Part shown: positions 15,701 to 28,646 of the stretch, piece by piece | How the letters are laid out: each line of letters starts with the position of its first letter | Position numbering within the stretch: the stretch's first letter is position 1 | Source of the DNA: Ficedula albicollis | Lineage: Eukaryota > Chordata > Aves > Passeriformes > Muscicapidae | Assembly (NCBI RefSeq): GCF_000247815.1 | Contig: NC_021672.1 | Location: 69,414,926 to 69,478,925 of the forward strand | Length of the DNA: 64,000 bases | Direction of reading: 5' to 3' | The notes under the pieces: model-generated | Seen by the model: the letters and a program-made list of their open reading frames with translations, nothing else | What the model was told of the DNA's origin: nothing | The model's database searches: none | Translations under genes and position numbers: made by a program

Positions 15701-18700
15701 AACAAAGTTCCTGGAAGCATTCTTCATCAGCAATCAGTGATTTATCAACCACTTCTGGCATCAGTTGAGAACATTCTGCTATTGCTTATTGTGACCCATG
15801 AAGAGCCACTATTTCAGCCCTATTAGAAGTGAGATGTTGCTGCTGTTTGCATGGTACCAGTGCCTAGTGCCAAACCTGCACAGACACATCACCTGCCATC
15901 TCTCATCAAAGGCAGGGTCTGGTGGAAGGAAGTTCAGAGATTATTACTTTCTGTGTGCTATTACAAGGCATCACTAAACACTCACCACACTTACAAATGG
16001 ACTTTTTGTCTGGTGGGAGAAATCATCCCTTCTCCCCCATGTTTACAGAAGCAAATACAATTGGAGAAAGGAACAAAGTTCCACTTCTGCAGCCACTTAC
16101 CAGAAGAAGTGATGCATTTTGGCCATCAGAATCATCTGTTTTCCTTGCAAAGATGTATTAACAAGGTCCTTGCTTCTCAGTGACTAAGGGAGAGGGAAGA
16201 GAAACCTTGACCACAAAGAGGAACTCAGTCTCTGGGAAACAGGCAAAGAGGATGCTGTTAAACATTTCAGGAAACACTAGGGGAAAGATGGGGGCAGCCA
16301 GAAGCTTTGAAAGTTTTGATTTCCCCAAGAAAATAAACTGCCTATTCTGACTAGAGGAGAAATGGCTTGTGAGCCCTCTCTCCTGGAGAAGTTTCTCCTA
16401 TGGTACCAATACTGTAAAGGGCTGCAGAGGAGGGACCACTCTTCACTGCATTAACTTACAAGGTAAAAGTGACTCTCTTTTTCCCCAGGGAGAGTTAAAC
16501 TAGACTCATGCCCTTGATGAAGAGTGTTTGAAACCCTCCTGCTTGCGCAAGGAGCACAGGAGCTCCTGCCACTGGAGCACAGGCATTGCTTAGCTCAGGA
16601 CCACCCCAGAACTGCCTGAGAGACATCTTTGTGGGGGGAAGTTAAATGCTTCAGATTCCCTTTTCAACCAGGCTACTTATGCTTTGGATCTGTTTTTGTT
16701 AAAGCCTTCTTATTTTAATTAAGAAAGTACTTGTTGAAAAAGCAATACCCTGCCCCTTTGGTTACCATTAACATGTGTCTGCTGAGACGAGCCTTTGAGA
16801 TGCAGCAAGGCTGAACTCAGTAGTTCTCAAGGAGTTATAAAAACCTTTTAAATGTAGCCTAGGAGAATGACTGTACTCTCAGCAATCTGAGGATACAAAA
16901 CAACCCTGATAAATTCAGCAGCCTCATGATGCACAGGAGTGCAAAGCTCTGCCCTGGGGAGGAGTAACAACAGGCATCCACATGGGCTGGGAACAGACTG
17001 GCCAAATAATTGCCCATGGAAAAAGGAGCTGGGAGCTACAGGCTTGCCAAGCAGTGTAAGAGTTAGCAGTGTGCTCATTGCAAACCCAAACTGCACAGAG
17101 GCAGTGTCAGGGGCAGCATGGCCAGCAGCCCGTGGGGAGAGCATAATTCACCCCTGCTAAGGCTGCATCTGGAAACAGAGCTGGAAGAGCAGGCTTCATG
17201 AATGGTATGAATCACAGAATAAAGTTCAGAGAATTCCTAGAATATCTGTTCATTTTTATTATTAAAGAAAAAAAAAATAAGGAAAAGCCCGTAAGTTACT
17301 ATTTCCTTACAGTTCCCATGTCTTTACAAGTGGCCCTACATCACCAAGTTTGGGATGTGTATCTGAGAAAGAAAGGTTTCCTTTCAGAGGAGAGTTTCTT
17401 GTAGGAAGAAGAGCTGAGAAAGGCTACTAAGCTCTGTGTTGTCCAGGACACAAGACAGTGCTGCCAGCAGCCTTCCTGCCAGCAGAACATAAGGAGAGGA
17501 CAGAAGGAAAAAAAGAAAAATAAAAACCGTGTTGGACAACCTCCCTGCCCTCCTGCAACCCTACCAGCATCATAACAAGATTCTTTTGAGATGGCAGTGT
17601 ACTAATAGGTGGTTTTGACAAGGTTAAGGTGGAGAAGATCAGATAGGAGAAAATACATCTGCACCGAAATGGCCGTGCAGTCCTTGATCTCTTTTGAAGA
17701 AATGCATTGCTTTTAACCACCAGGTGCCTGTCCCCAGTGCAGGCCAGTAGGTAAACAGACAGTGTTTGTAGCAGGAAGCCAAACCAGAAAGGAATTTTAT
17801 CCACCCAGAACAGGCCCCTGCCTGGGGCAGCTGGGAGACCTCTCTAGCAGTCAAACACTCACACCAGTGAAGGTCTCACCTGCTCACATTCCTACTGCTT
17901 CTTACTGGCAGAGGGCTGGTTTTCACCTCTGGAAACTGAGACACCCATCTGCATTGACCAAAAATCAGTGTTCAACAGCAATTATTAAAGGAAACTGCTG
18001 CCCAAGCAGCACCAACAAGCATTTGTCTGGCCATGCTGACAGTACTACAGATAATCTAGATGAGCCCTCCTGCCCAGTGCAAGGGGAACAGCCTTGGACT
18101 CAGCTCACCACTTAGGCACTTGCACACAGTCTGTAAATCTCAGCTGTTTGGCTGCTGTTCATGGATTATTATTCTGCCCTCCCTTCTTGCCTCTCATCCC
18201 TCTGTGAGCCCACTGTCCTTCCAACACAGGACAAATTTTTTTTCTGGAGAACATCAGCACTTCTCCACAAGACCTCCCAGGCACCAGAGGTGATGGACAG
18301 CAAGACAGCAGAGCCTAATTCCCACATGTTATGTGGTTTTTTTCATCCCACTGCCTTCCTTTTACAGCCTAAGTGTGAGAGACTCAGGCCAGACCTCAGC
18401 CTCCATCAGCAGCCTGGGATTATGATCTGAAGCATAATATTTCTTTATGAGCAAATTATCACCAAGACTTCAATGCGCTGTTGGCCTTTTAAAAATCTAA
18501 GTGTTTAGTATTTTTATTTCTTTCTGCTCTGCAGTTTATGGCACCCATAAATCAGATGACAGACTGTGGCACAGAGGGCTGATGTGATCTGTGGGAACAG
18601 GGAAAGGCAGGAGAAGGGAGCACTGGCAGAGCTGTTAACCAGGGGGACCTCTGCACCCTGCTGAAGGTATCCCCATGGGGGAGGCAGGATGCTGCCCACC

Positions 18701-19500
18701 TGAGGCAGTGCTCACAACCATGCCAACTCCTCTGACACTGAGCTTAAAGCCTCATTTATTCTATGCCACACCACCTCCTTGTAAAAACTGAAAGCCCAGT
18801 TCTTTCTCTCACAGGAGCAGTGCTAGGTCCACTAGGATTCACAAACTGTTCCATCACTACAGACATTAGAGCTACAGGGACACACACAAGCAAAGTGCTG
18901 ACCCACTACACTGGTAAACCAACCCACACCTCTGAAACAATCCAACCTCATCCGGTGTATTGCTGACCTAGAAGTCTTAACTTGTAGCAAATTAAGGATG
19001 CTGCCATGGTTAAAAGTCCATTTCAGAGTTGGAAAATTGGTGCTGAAGTCCCAGGTCTCACAAGTAAAAGATCAAATCCCTAAAGACATTTATTCACTCA
19101 GAGATGCACTAAAGGTCAGGCTATGAAGCATTCCAGCATGCAGCATTCAGGGAATCCTCCTCCCCACATCTCTGTGCTTCCAAATGCTGTTAAAATCTGA
19201 ACTACAGTCAGCCTATGCACTCTCAGGAAAATGGGATCCACAGCTCTTCCTTTCTCCTGCCACCTGCTTCAGTGACTTAGACTCTACTTCAGGACTGACA
19301 CTTTCCTACGTGCACAGATGTGAATGCCTAACACTGCTGAGCAGGCCACCATCTTCACAAAGACCTCACAAGACAAATAATGGATAATATTGCAAGGACT
19401 TTGTTGGATTGGGGCTTGCAGGGTTCTTCAGTGAGCCTGGGTTTATTGCTAGCTGTACTGCTTTGCTCTTTGATAAGAACTGCTTTCTTCCTCTGTGCTC
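12760..19500. other. Gene-poor intergenic stretch
   Basis: I find no recognisable exon on either strand between the CpG island and the first CR1 fragment. Short open frames here have no family features and no consistent splice context. Confidence 0.4.
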
Positions 19501-19534
19501 AACACTGCTTTGCTAGGGCAGACTTTGGTACAGG

Positions 19535-19623
19535 TACTTTATCCTCTTGGCAGTGCTAGGTTTATGGTTGCACTTGGTGATCTTAAAGGTCTTTTCCAAC
19601 CTAAACAATTCTGTGACTCTAAG
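19535..19623 (+). mobile_element. CR1 LINE 3' end fragment, plus strand
   Basis: The sequence GGCAGTGCTAGGTTTATGG, followed by GGTGATCTTAAAGGTC, TTTTCCAACCTAAACAATTC and TGTGACTCTAAG, matches the diverged CR1 3' terminus with its ATTCTATG-type tail. CR1 is the dominant LINE in birds. The 5' limit is uncertain and may extend to about 19.4 kb. It is a short, 5'-truncated, inactive copy. Confidence 0.8.
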
Positions 19624-19987
19624 AGAAAGGGAACACAGGCAGCTTAATGCTGCTTAAGTGAAGGTCCGTGGCAGGCAAGAAGGCTTCTGCAAGACCAGAA
19701 GGTGATGTAACTTCATGTGGCAATACTCCCAAAATGCCAATCCTTCCTTTGGTATTTCCAAAGCAGTAGAAACCTCCACCAAGAATTTGAAGTCCTATGG
19801 ATTTTTTTACCACTGAAGCTAAAAATGGTGCTCATCATTGCCCTGCCTGCAATCCAGTCTCTACCACTGTTGTGCCCTCGACCAGTAAGATTTTACCTGC
19901 TATAAAAGGCTGGATAAGAGGCAGGTATTTCTGCCATCCTCAGCAGGGACCCACCCTCTCAATGAGGGCTGGCAGCTCTGGGCTGTG

Positions 19988-20014
19988 CATCCATCTGTCC
20001 ATCCATCCATCCAT
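19988..20014. repeat. (CATC)n microsatellite
   Basis: About six CATC units lie in tandem with a CTGTC interruption. Confidence 0.85.
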
Positions 20015-21170
20015 GCTTCCCACTGTCTGGGTGCCCACAGCTCTCAGTGTGACAACTGGAGCCAGGCTGTGACAGGAAGGACTCAGCACAGACGAGTCAA
20101 GGCCCTGCCAGTGGCTCACCCCCATGGCTGGGGCTGTCACTGGAAGTAACAGGATTAGCAGAGAGAAGAGAAAGCTTCCAGGCCAGGAAGAGAGAGACAA
20201 AGTGAATAAGGAGTTCAGGCCATGCTTTTAAGCAAGTTTCAAGCATTAGAGAATCTTTTTAATAATAATGAGACTCAAGTAATTTTTAAAAAGAGAGGAA
20301 AAAGAGTAGCAAGAACCTGCTCTCTCCCAGAAAACCATGTTGCTGCACAGAGCAATTCCCAAACACAGACACCAGTCTGTTCCTCCCAAAACACAGTTGT
20401 AAAGCTAACAACTGCTGTGCTATTAAAGTGCCAGATAAGCCAGGCGACAGCACCAGCCAGACTCCTGCAGCTTCAATGCTCCAGGATCACTCGGACACAT
20501 CAGCTCTTATCCTGAAAGTATAGGAATCCAGGAGCGTTAAGACCAGGGTAAACATTATCAGTTGTTGTTCTGCCCTCCTGCAGGGACTACAGCTGATCTG
20601 TTTGGACAGAAAGGCCAGCAGGAAGAAACAGCACCAGCTTCAAAAAGCTACCTGTTCTCTCCCTGAAAGAACTTGGGGGAAATGCAAAATTCACTGTGTG
20701 CCTCTGAAAATCATGCAACTGCTTTCAGTGCTGAAAATGTACATCTTATTTCCTTTCTGTGTTTCACTCCTCCATGGTGCTGGACATCTTGGCTCCAGGT
20801 GAGTGCTGGCAGCCTGGAGCCCCCCTCCACCCCAGACCACCTCCCCTTGCCGTGGAGCAGAGGGGCACATTAGGACAGGGGGGAAAAAAAAAAAAAAAAA
20901 AAGAACAAACAAAAAAGAAGTGAACCTAAGCCAATTAAAAGCACAGGAAAAAATGCAGGGAGGCAGGTTGTCATTACCAGAGCTGGAATTTGGCCTGGGT
21001 GCCATGGAGATGAAACCTGGCAGATGGTTAAGGTGTACACGGGAAGCACACGTGCAGCACCTGACTCTAGATTTATGACCAATTAATCCAACAAAAGAGA
21101 AATCTTGACAAGGAAGCCACAGAGACCTACAAAATGAGTAAGTGAACCATGAAAAGGGGAGGCTCTCCCA

Positions 21171-21217
21171 TCAAAAAAAAAAAAAAAAAAGAAAAAAAAA
21201 ACCCCCCCCCCCCCCCC

Positions 21218-21257
<40 letters not shown>

Positions 21258-21265
21258 AAAAAAAA
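21171..21265. repeat. Poly-A / C17 / poly-A sandwich
   Basis: An A run, one G, and more A lead into 17 C at 21202-21218. These are followed by about 37 A, a G, and a further A run. The layout mirrors the larger A-C-A tract at 11.25 kb. An oligo-A stretch of about 20 bases also lies nearby at 20883-20902. Confidence 0.9.
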
Positions 21266-24200
21266 AGCAGCTGAGTGTACAATACCTACAGAGCCGTGAA
21301 TAAACTGAAGTTGGAACAGATGGAGAGAGAAACAAACCACGGTGTGCATTAGTTGGCTCCCAAGTAAAAGAGCCAGCATGGGGAAAGAGCTTCCCCACAA
21401 TTCAAGGAGAGAACAATAGGCTCCAGTTCTGCAGCAGCCCCTTCCCCAGGTGCTCAGTGTCCTTCCCACTGCTTCATTTAAGGCTCACAAGCTGCAGCAC
21501 TCTCAGATACAAGATCCTAACAAACAACCAGCAAAGCATATTTTTTTTTTAATAATGAACCATGTGTATCCAATTAAAAGAGCCCAGGCACAAGGCAGCA
21601 GAGACAGGAGCCTTCCCTGGCAGCCCATCACAAAGACACAGACCCCAACTACATGGCCTTGCCTCAGACTGCATCTGAAACAGGATCAGGGATAACAAAC
21701 AATGGCTTTCCCATGGATAGCGACTGCCCTGAAGTGGTTGCAGGCTGATGGGCAAACACTTGGTAAACACCCCAGCACCATTTGGAGGCACAGAAGTGAC
21801 CTTTGCCTTTGCAGGAGAGAGCAGCTTTGCACACAAACATTTCCACTGCGTTTTGTCTGCCACCTGTAAACTAAAGCCCTGGCTTTAGGTCAGAAATGAG
21901 AAAACAAGCGAGAAAGAGATGAGCCAACCCACTCTGGGAATGGGAGTAGGGAGAGGTTAGTGTGGTGCAATTAAGCACAAGGAGAGAAGTCCCTCGTACA
22001 AGGCTATTTAAAATCCCAACCGTGAAAATAAGGAGGGATGCAAACTGTGGTTCTGTGGAGCACCAGGCACTGCTGCCCCACAGATACCCTCACCCCGACC
22101 CGAGGGCAGCAGCAGGCTCTGCAGGAAGGCAGCAGCCCCCTCCTCGGGATGAGCACTCAGCTTTCCCTCTGCAAACACAGTCCCCCCAGCCACAGGATGT
22201 AAATCCCAAAGATAAGAAGCCCAGCTCTACAGACAATATTTATCACCCACTTTAAAGACAGGCAGCTTGGGACTAAGCCCTTGAGGGACACTCCCCATCC
22301 ATGGCAAACTCAGCCTGGAAGAAACAAGTTCTGAGTCCTGACTTGAAGGTGGTGGGCTGAAACTTAACTGGCTGCACAGTGAGAAGGCTTTTGCAGAGCC
22401 ATGTGCTCCCTGGAATCCCTGTCCCCAAAAGCCCCTCCTTTTACCCATGCTCCTGACAGACCCTGGATGCTCAGGCATCAGCTGGTTCACTTCTTGTAGT
22501 GCTAAGGGAACACCAGCATATTTCCCCCCACCAAAGCTGAGCTTATAAAGAACACTGTCTGAGAGGTATCACCTGTAATGAGCCCAAGCACAGGCAGAAG
22601 ATATTAAAATCTCCCCCCATCTCTACCCCCACCTGATTCCCTCTGTGGCTTTAAGCAAATCACATAACTTTTCCTCTTTAGTTTCTGCACCTGGGAGAGA
22701 GTAATATTTACCTATCCCAAAAGGGTGTTGAGAGGATTAGTTAATGTTTGCCCAGCATTTTAAAGGATAAAATATTCTGTATTAATTCCCAGCTGCTGAA
22801 GAGAACTGACATGTGTGACTCTCAATTACTCCAATGGAAGATTTTTGCTGGAGTTGGGCTTTACTGTTTGAGAAAAATAGAAGCAAGATGATGTAACATT
22901 AACATTACACAAGGTGCCTGCAGCACAGGCTGTAAAACCCCCTTCTCTTCTGACTGCCACCAGCCTCCTGCTGCACCACTGTTCTGCTCAGATTCTGTTA
23001 AATATTAAAGCAGACCCAACCCAACACAGCCCTGGGTCCCACCAAGGTGGGGATCCCTTTGCAGGCATCTACCCTCACCTGCAAGGTGGCCTCTTAGGGG
23101 TTAAACACAGCCACTGCACCGGGGCTGCCCTTCTGCTCAGATTGTCAGTGTTGCTCAGCTCTTGTTTGGAAGCCAGGTTTGCTTGCTGTGACAGCTGTGG
23201 GCTGCAGGTGGGATCGTGCAGCACCACATCTGTTGGTGGGTGGGCATCTCCTCTGTTGCTGTGCCACAGCTCTGGCTATGTCCCCTGCCACCTGGAACTG
23301 GGCAGATAGAAAAAAAGCACTGGATAAGAACTGGGCTCCAGCAGCACCCAGCTGCCTCAGCAGGCTTTACAACCCAGGACACCCATAGTGCATGGGAAAA
23401 CACAGCACTGCATATCCCTCAAATCAGACCACCCACTGCTCAGGCCCTGCACATTCCCCATGTGGCACCAGCAGTACCACAACACTGTTGTTCCCTCTCT
23501 GAGCACTGGACACCCCATTTGGCAGGGTGAGGACAATGAGATGCCACCCTGGGTTCTGTTTCTCACTGCTCTTTGCCCCAGTGCTGGTATCCCATATGTG
23601 GTGGGTGCACATGGAGTCTCCACTCACAGCAAGTGGAAATGCCAGCAGCTTTCATGTGCTCCTGGGACAGAACAAGGGGAGGGCTTTGTGCCTTGGTGTC
23701 TGCAGTGTTCTGGGGCAAACAGGGCTCCAGCAAGCCCTGAGGCCGTGGTGGATGCACCTCTGTAGGGCTGTCTTCAAAAGCAGCCCAGCAGGGCTGAGCC
23801 CCAGGCAGTGGGAGGGGGGACAGGGGGCTCACTGCGCCCTCCGGAAAGGGATTTGGGTTTAACTGCTGCTTTACTGCCTGTATATGGCTGTACAATAAGG
23901 AAAGGCTGCAGGAAGGTGTTTGAAAACCAAGCTAACCCGCTTCAGACTCATGAAAGAAAAACACCACCAAAGCAGCCCCCCACTGGCCCCACAGTTTCAG
24001 GGAGGGGAAGCTGGTTTGAAGCCTGAGAACAATGGAACAACCTTCCCTGCTTTTCTTCTGGCAAAGAAGGTGCCCACGCTGGGGAAGGCACTGAACAAGA
24101 AGCCCCATGCCAATAAAGCATCCCTTGTGCCCTCAAACAGCACAGCCACGCACTTCCCAACCTCCATCACTGCTGCCTGCTGGCAGCACCAGGAATTCTC

Positions 24201-25126
24201 AGCCCTTGCTGTGCAAATCCCTGAGCAGGGGTGTTGGCACAGCCCTGCTGGTGTGGAGAGACGTTTGCCAGTGCTGCTCTGTGCACTCCCCACGCATGGT
24301 GGGGCAGATCACAGGGCTCCCTTTTCCTTTCCAGAGGCCTCCCTTTGTCCCCATCACTCCCTGTCTCTCCTGTCTTGCCCAAACCCCAGGACAGCAGGCA
24401 GAGACCAAGGCAGCGCAGACAACTGCTGAGCAAAATCAGAAGCACAGACTGAAACATGACTAATTTCTAACACATCACAGCCTGCGAGTCGTTCTGTTTG
24501 TGAGCCTCAACTGCTCTCTGCTGCTTTCATACCAGCTCGTTTCAAGGGTGAGTAAGCAGACAGTGGCAGACATGACTTTTATTATTCCCAGAGCTTTGAA
24601 GCTGTACCGTTTCCCTGTGGTTAGCTGGCTGCATCAGCTGTCTGTAGTGGCACATTTTGAAGAACTCAGCAATGAGACATAGGTAGCCAGACCAAGCTGA
24701 GCTGGAGCTCAGCGAGCTCCATTGGCAGTGTTTCATGGTGACTCAGTAGTTGCCCACCCTCTATTATTCGTTGTTTTTATCCCATCATTTTATTTTAATA
24801 TTCTTGACTACTTCCAAAAAAGCCCTTTCACAAGCAGAGGTCAAAAGCAACAAAAACAGCTTCAAGTGGTAAGAGAACCTCATTTCTCTTAAACTGATTT
24901 TTGGGATGAATACCCTCAGAGAATAAGCAACACCATTTGAAGAGAGAAAAATATAGAAAAACTGAGCTACAACAGTGTGAGCATTTCATGTATTTATACA
25001 TGTGTATGTGCTCATACATATGCAAAAGAATAAATACAGAAACATGCATCTCAGACTAGAAAGTGAAACTTCCTGCATTTCTGAACAACTCCCTTAAGCC
25101 AGCTTATTACACAGGTTTTTTCTTTA

Positions 25127-25144
25127 TACATATATATATATATT
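25127..25144. repeat. (TA)n microsatellite
   Basis: About eight TA units form a short dinucleotide repeat. Confidence 0.8.
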
Positions 25145-28100
25145 TAAAAGTATAGCACTTTCACACACTTTTGGAGAAAACAGTTTCCTTTCCATCCCTG
25201 ATCAAACTCCTGTGGTATTTTCCTGCTGCTCTAGAACTTCCTCAGTTATCTATATTTCTACATTTAACCACTTCTAATTTGAATGGCTGAACATTGAAAA
25301 GTATCTTTGTATAGCATGAAGCAGCACAAACATCAAAGTCTAAGCAAAAGCACCAGATTGTGATTGTGGGATTTTTTGCACAGACTAGTTCAAATTCTAC
25401 TTTTAATTCCACTGCCAAAAGTTTAGAGCTTGAGATAAATCTCTCCTTCCCTTTGAAAGGGGCTGATTGTATTTATGGCTCATTTCAGAGTCCAAGGGCC
25501 CAGATGAAAGGCTGGGGACAGGGCAGGGTGATGCCCCACATCCAGTGCCACATCAGAAGAGGGTGTAGAGCTCTGGCAACAGTGAGAGGAACTTCCAGAT
25601 GTAGTTCCCAGCAGTGCTCAGCCCCTTTGGGTAACCTCAGATGTGTCATTCAGTCTTCCTCTGACTCAGTTCCTCAGTACTGGGGAAATAACACCACCAC
25701 TGTATTACGTAGGAGTTTTGGGCAGATAGACACCTTCTCAACGGGTAATGGAATCCACACCAGAAGTCTAACTAAAATAGAGATCAGTTGCAATTCTAGA
25801 GAAATGACACAAGTGTGGGCTGGGAAGGAGGGATGAGATGTGTGGTACAAACACAGGGAGCTTGATCATGAACTGAAGCACGGGGTTGGGAACCCAGCTG
25901 GGGCCCTGCTTGGTGGCAAATCCTTGGGTCCCCTCAGTGGCTCTGCAGTGCAGGGTGGGAGGGCTCAAAGTGACCTCACAGCTGTCCCCAGCACTGAGGT
26001 TTTCTCCTGGCTCTCTGTGGCTGGCCACAACCCCCCCTCTCATCCTCAGCACATTTTGGTGGGCAAGCCAGGGGAGGTAACAATACTCCTCTTTTTTTTC
26101 CACAGAAGACAAAGCTCCAGAAGACGCTGATTCCCATGGCAACAAAGGCAAAGAAGTGTCCCAAGATGTGATTTGCTGTCACCGTACCCACCTCGTGGCA
26201 GATAAGGACAAGTGACAGCTCTGAAAGGAACTGTTTCCATGGGACCCTTCCCAGCAAGCCCCTGGAATGACAGCCAAGCATCAGCTTTTGGAATCAAACA
26301 GGTCTGACTGGAAGGAGCAACGCTGCTCCCCCAGCAAGCACTGCCCAAATCCTGTCCTCTTGTGAGGGACAGGGCTGTGCTGGCTCCCCCAGAGCCTGCC
26401 TAACCCTGAACATGCCACACTGCTGCTCCTAATCCACTTACCCAGACAATTACACTGGGAGAGCAGCCTGCAGGGAGCCATGCTCAACTTCTCAGCTACA
26501 CATCCTCCTGGCTTTTTTAACCACTGAGTGGTACCTAAAGCAATGGTGAGAGCTGCTCACAGAGCACACGTTTGTTCTTAGGCAGCGTGGCCTATGATAG
26601 TGCATTTCCTTCTGACACTCATTTATCATAGTTCTCCCCTCCCAGTCCTGCCCCTTCAGTTCCCTGGGGAAAGTCGGTGAATTTATGAAGGAGCAAAGTC
26701 ACCTTGAGCCTTAATCCACACCCTAGCAGAAGAAATACATCTGTCTGCAGTCACATCCACTCATTCTACGACAGCATTACAGCAATGCTCACTTTGTTAG
26801 CACAGAAAATGCTGTCTGCTTCTCTGCTTCTGGAGACAAGCTACCACAAAGGCTGCAGCAAAGAAAAGACTGGGGACATTAAAAATGGCCCTGTACATCT
26901 GAAGTCAAACAGGTAAACTGAGGTGAAACAGTGAATTAGGGAGAGCAAAGAAAACAAACCTAGTCCTTGTTTTATGATAATCCCTCCAAAACAACTCTGC
27001 TCTCTTTCTGTGTAAGAAGTGAAGGCAGTTGAGAAAATTGTGCTCAATAAAGTTGGAAAAGACAGGCAGACTTCCTCATCCAACTGAGAGCAAAGCAGCA
27101 ACCAAAGCAGGTGACAAAGTGCAGTGGAACCAGGTGCATAAGGCACTTGGGGTTTTGCCATCTGGGAGCAAAGGACAGATTCCCTCATAACCAGGCTGGC
27201 ACCCCGCTTGCTTGGTTCCCCCTTCCTCCTTCCTTCAAGGAAACCAGACCTCATGCCACCTGAGCACATAGGACCAAAAGGGGGTTTAAAAATGGGCCTA
27301 GGAGCTTCAGAGATACACACACAAACAAAGCTCTCTCCAGCAGAGGCTGCCCCAGCCCTGCACAGGCAGTGCCTGGACATTTTGGGCATGTGGGCTGGTT
27401 CCCAGGACCCTGCTGCTGACACAGGATTGCTCTCACAGGCAGGGCTCCCACCTTTGTGTCCATCCCCATGGAACAGCTCCTCTGCATTCAAGAGGAACAA
27501 GTGCAGCTGCTTGTTGCTGTCTGCCCTACTTGTTGCCATGACTTGATTATCAGTCTTGGGATGAACCTGCTACTGACTGGAAGGATGCAGGAGTTACAGC
27601 AGAGAGCAAGGAGGCTGAAGAAGAGGTAAATGGATAGTTGAGCCATTCCCAATGAAAGTGCCACCTGTCAAACACTCCCATCCTGATGGTGGACAGTGCA
27701 GTGGGCTGAAACCCAATTGCTTTGTCATCTTTGGCACTTGCTGCAGGCAAGCACCAGCTTTTGTCAGCCCAACATCCTTTTCTCTGCCATGCACCCCAGA
27801 GCAGATGAGTGAGTTTCTAGAAACAGGTCCCACCTGACAAACAGGAAAAAGAGTGAGGACATAAATGTCCTGGTGTAGGAGTTCTCTGAGCTAGTGTTGG
27901 AATCCAGGAGCCCAAAGAAACCAACCCATTCTAAATCCCAAATACTTTGCTAACTGCATTATAAAGGAAGAAGATTTAATTAGCACATGTAACTAATCTC
28001 CTCCTTAGCAATGTCATTCCACTCTGAATTCTATTGGTATTTATGTGGCCCTCAAGAACAAGAGGTGGTGTTGTATGGATTTCCTTTGCTTCACAACAGG

Positions 28101-28507
28101 GGAAGAACACCGAAATGACAGAGACTTCAACTCACCTACAAGTCCACCAACTGCCACCTGCCACTTCAAAATCTACTCCCAAACAAAATAGATTGTCACC
28201 AGATAGCTTACCTGAGCTTCTCTATTCCCAGCAGCAGTCTTTCTCCTCCTGGCAGTACTCTTAAACTTTTCAAGAGAGTAACAAAGCTTGCCTTCTGCTC
28301 CAGGAGTAGATTTCAACTTGCCTATTGCACCTGCATGCTGTCACAGCCCTGGTCAAATGAGATATTCCAAGAGAAACTCCCAGGATCCAAATGTACAGAA
28401 ATATCATCACCAGTGCAAGAGAACCAAAATAAATGTCCCCAGTAATTGCCTAAATTCATCTTTGTACTAAATATTCTTCTAAGCAACTCTCATTTAGAAA
28501 AGGCTTT

Positions 28508-28646
28508 AATAGAATCACAGAATGGTTTGAGTTAGAAAGGACCTTAATGCTCATCTAGTTCCAACCCCCCAGGGACACTCTCCACTAGACCAGGCTGCTC
28601 AGAGCCCATCCAGCCTGGGCTTAAACACTTCCAGGGATGGGGGATG
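28508..28646 (-). mobile_element. CR1 LINE 3' end fragment, minus strand
   Basis: Read from its low-coordinate end, the sequence starts AGAATCACAGAATGGTTTGA and continues AAAGGACCTTAATGCTCATC, CTAGTTCCAACCCCCCAGGG, CACTAGACCAGGCTGCTCAG and CACTTCCAGGGATGGGG. This is the complement of the CR1 3' region, so the element lies on the minus strand with its 3' tail at about 28508. It is 5'-truncated. It is the clearest sign that the genome is avian or of a close sauropsid. Confidence 0.92.

Larger units (their letters stand above)
19624..28500. other. Gene-poor intergenic stretch with simple repeats
   Basis: No gene is recognised. Simple repeats at 19988-20014, 20883-20902, 21171-21265 and 25127-25144 are listed or mentioned separately. 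A single acceptor-like site followed by a 37-codon open frame at 26105 is discussed in the findings but is not supported as a gene. Confidence 0.4.

Noticed and set aside
17205..17240. AATCACAGAATAAAGTTCAG, resembling a CR1 tail
   Set aside because: Only about a dozen bases match; the conserved CR1 body that should follow is absent.
26841..27539. Minus-strand open frame of 232 codons in intergenic DNA
   Set aside because: It is the longest non-homopolymer frame outside known genes, but its translation has no recognisable domain. A chance frame in moderately GC-rich DNA is more likely.
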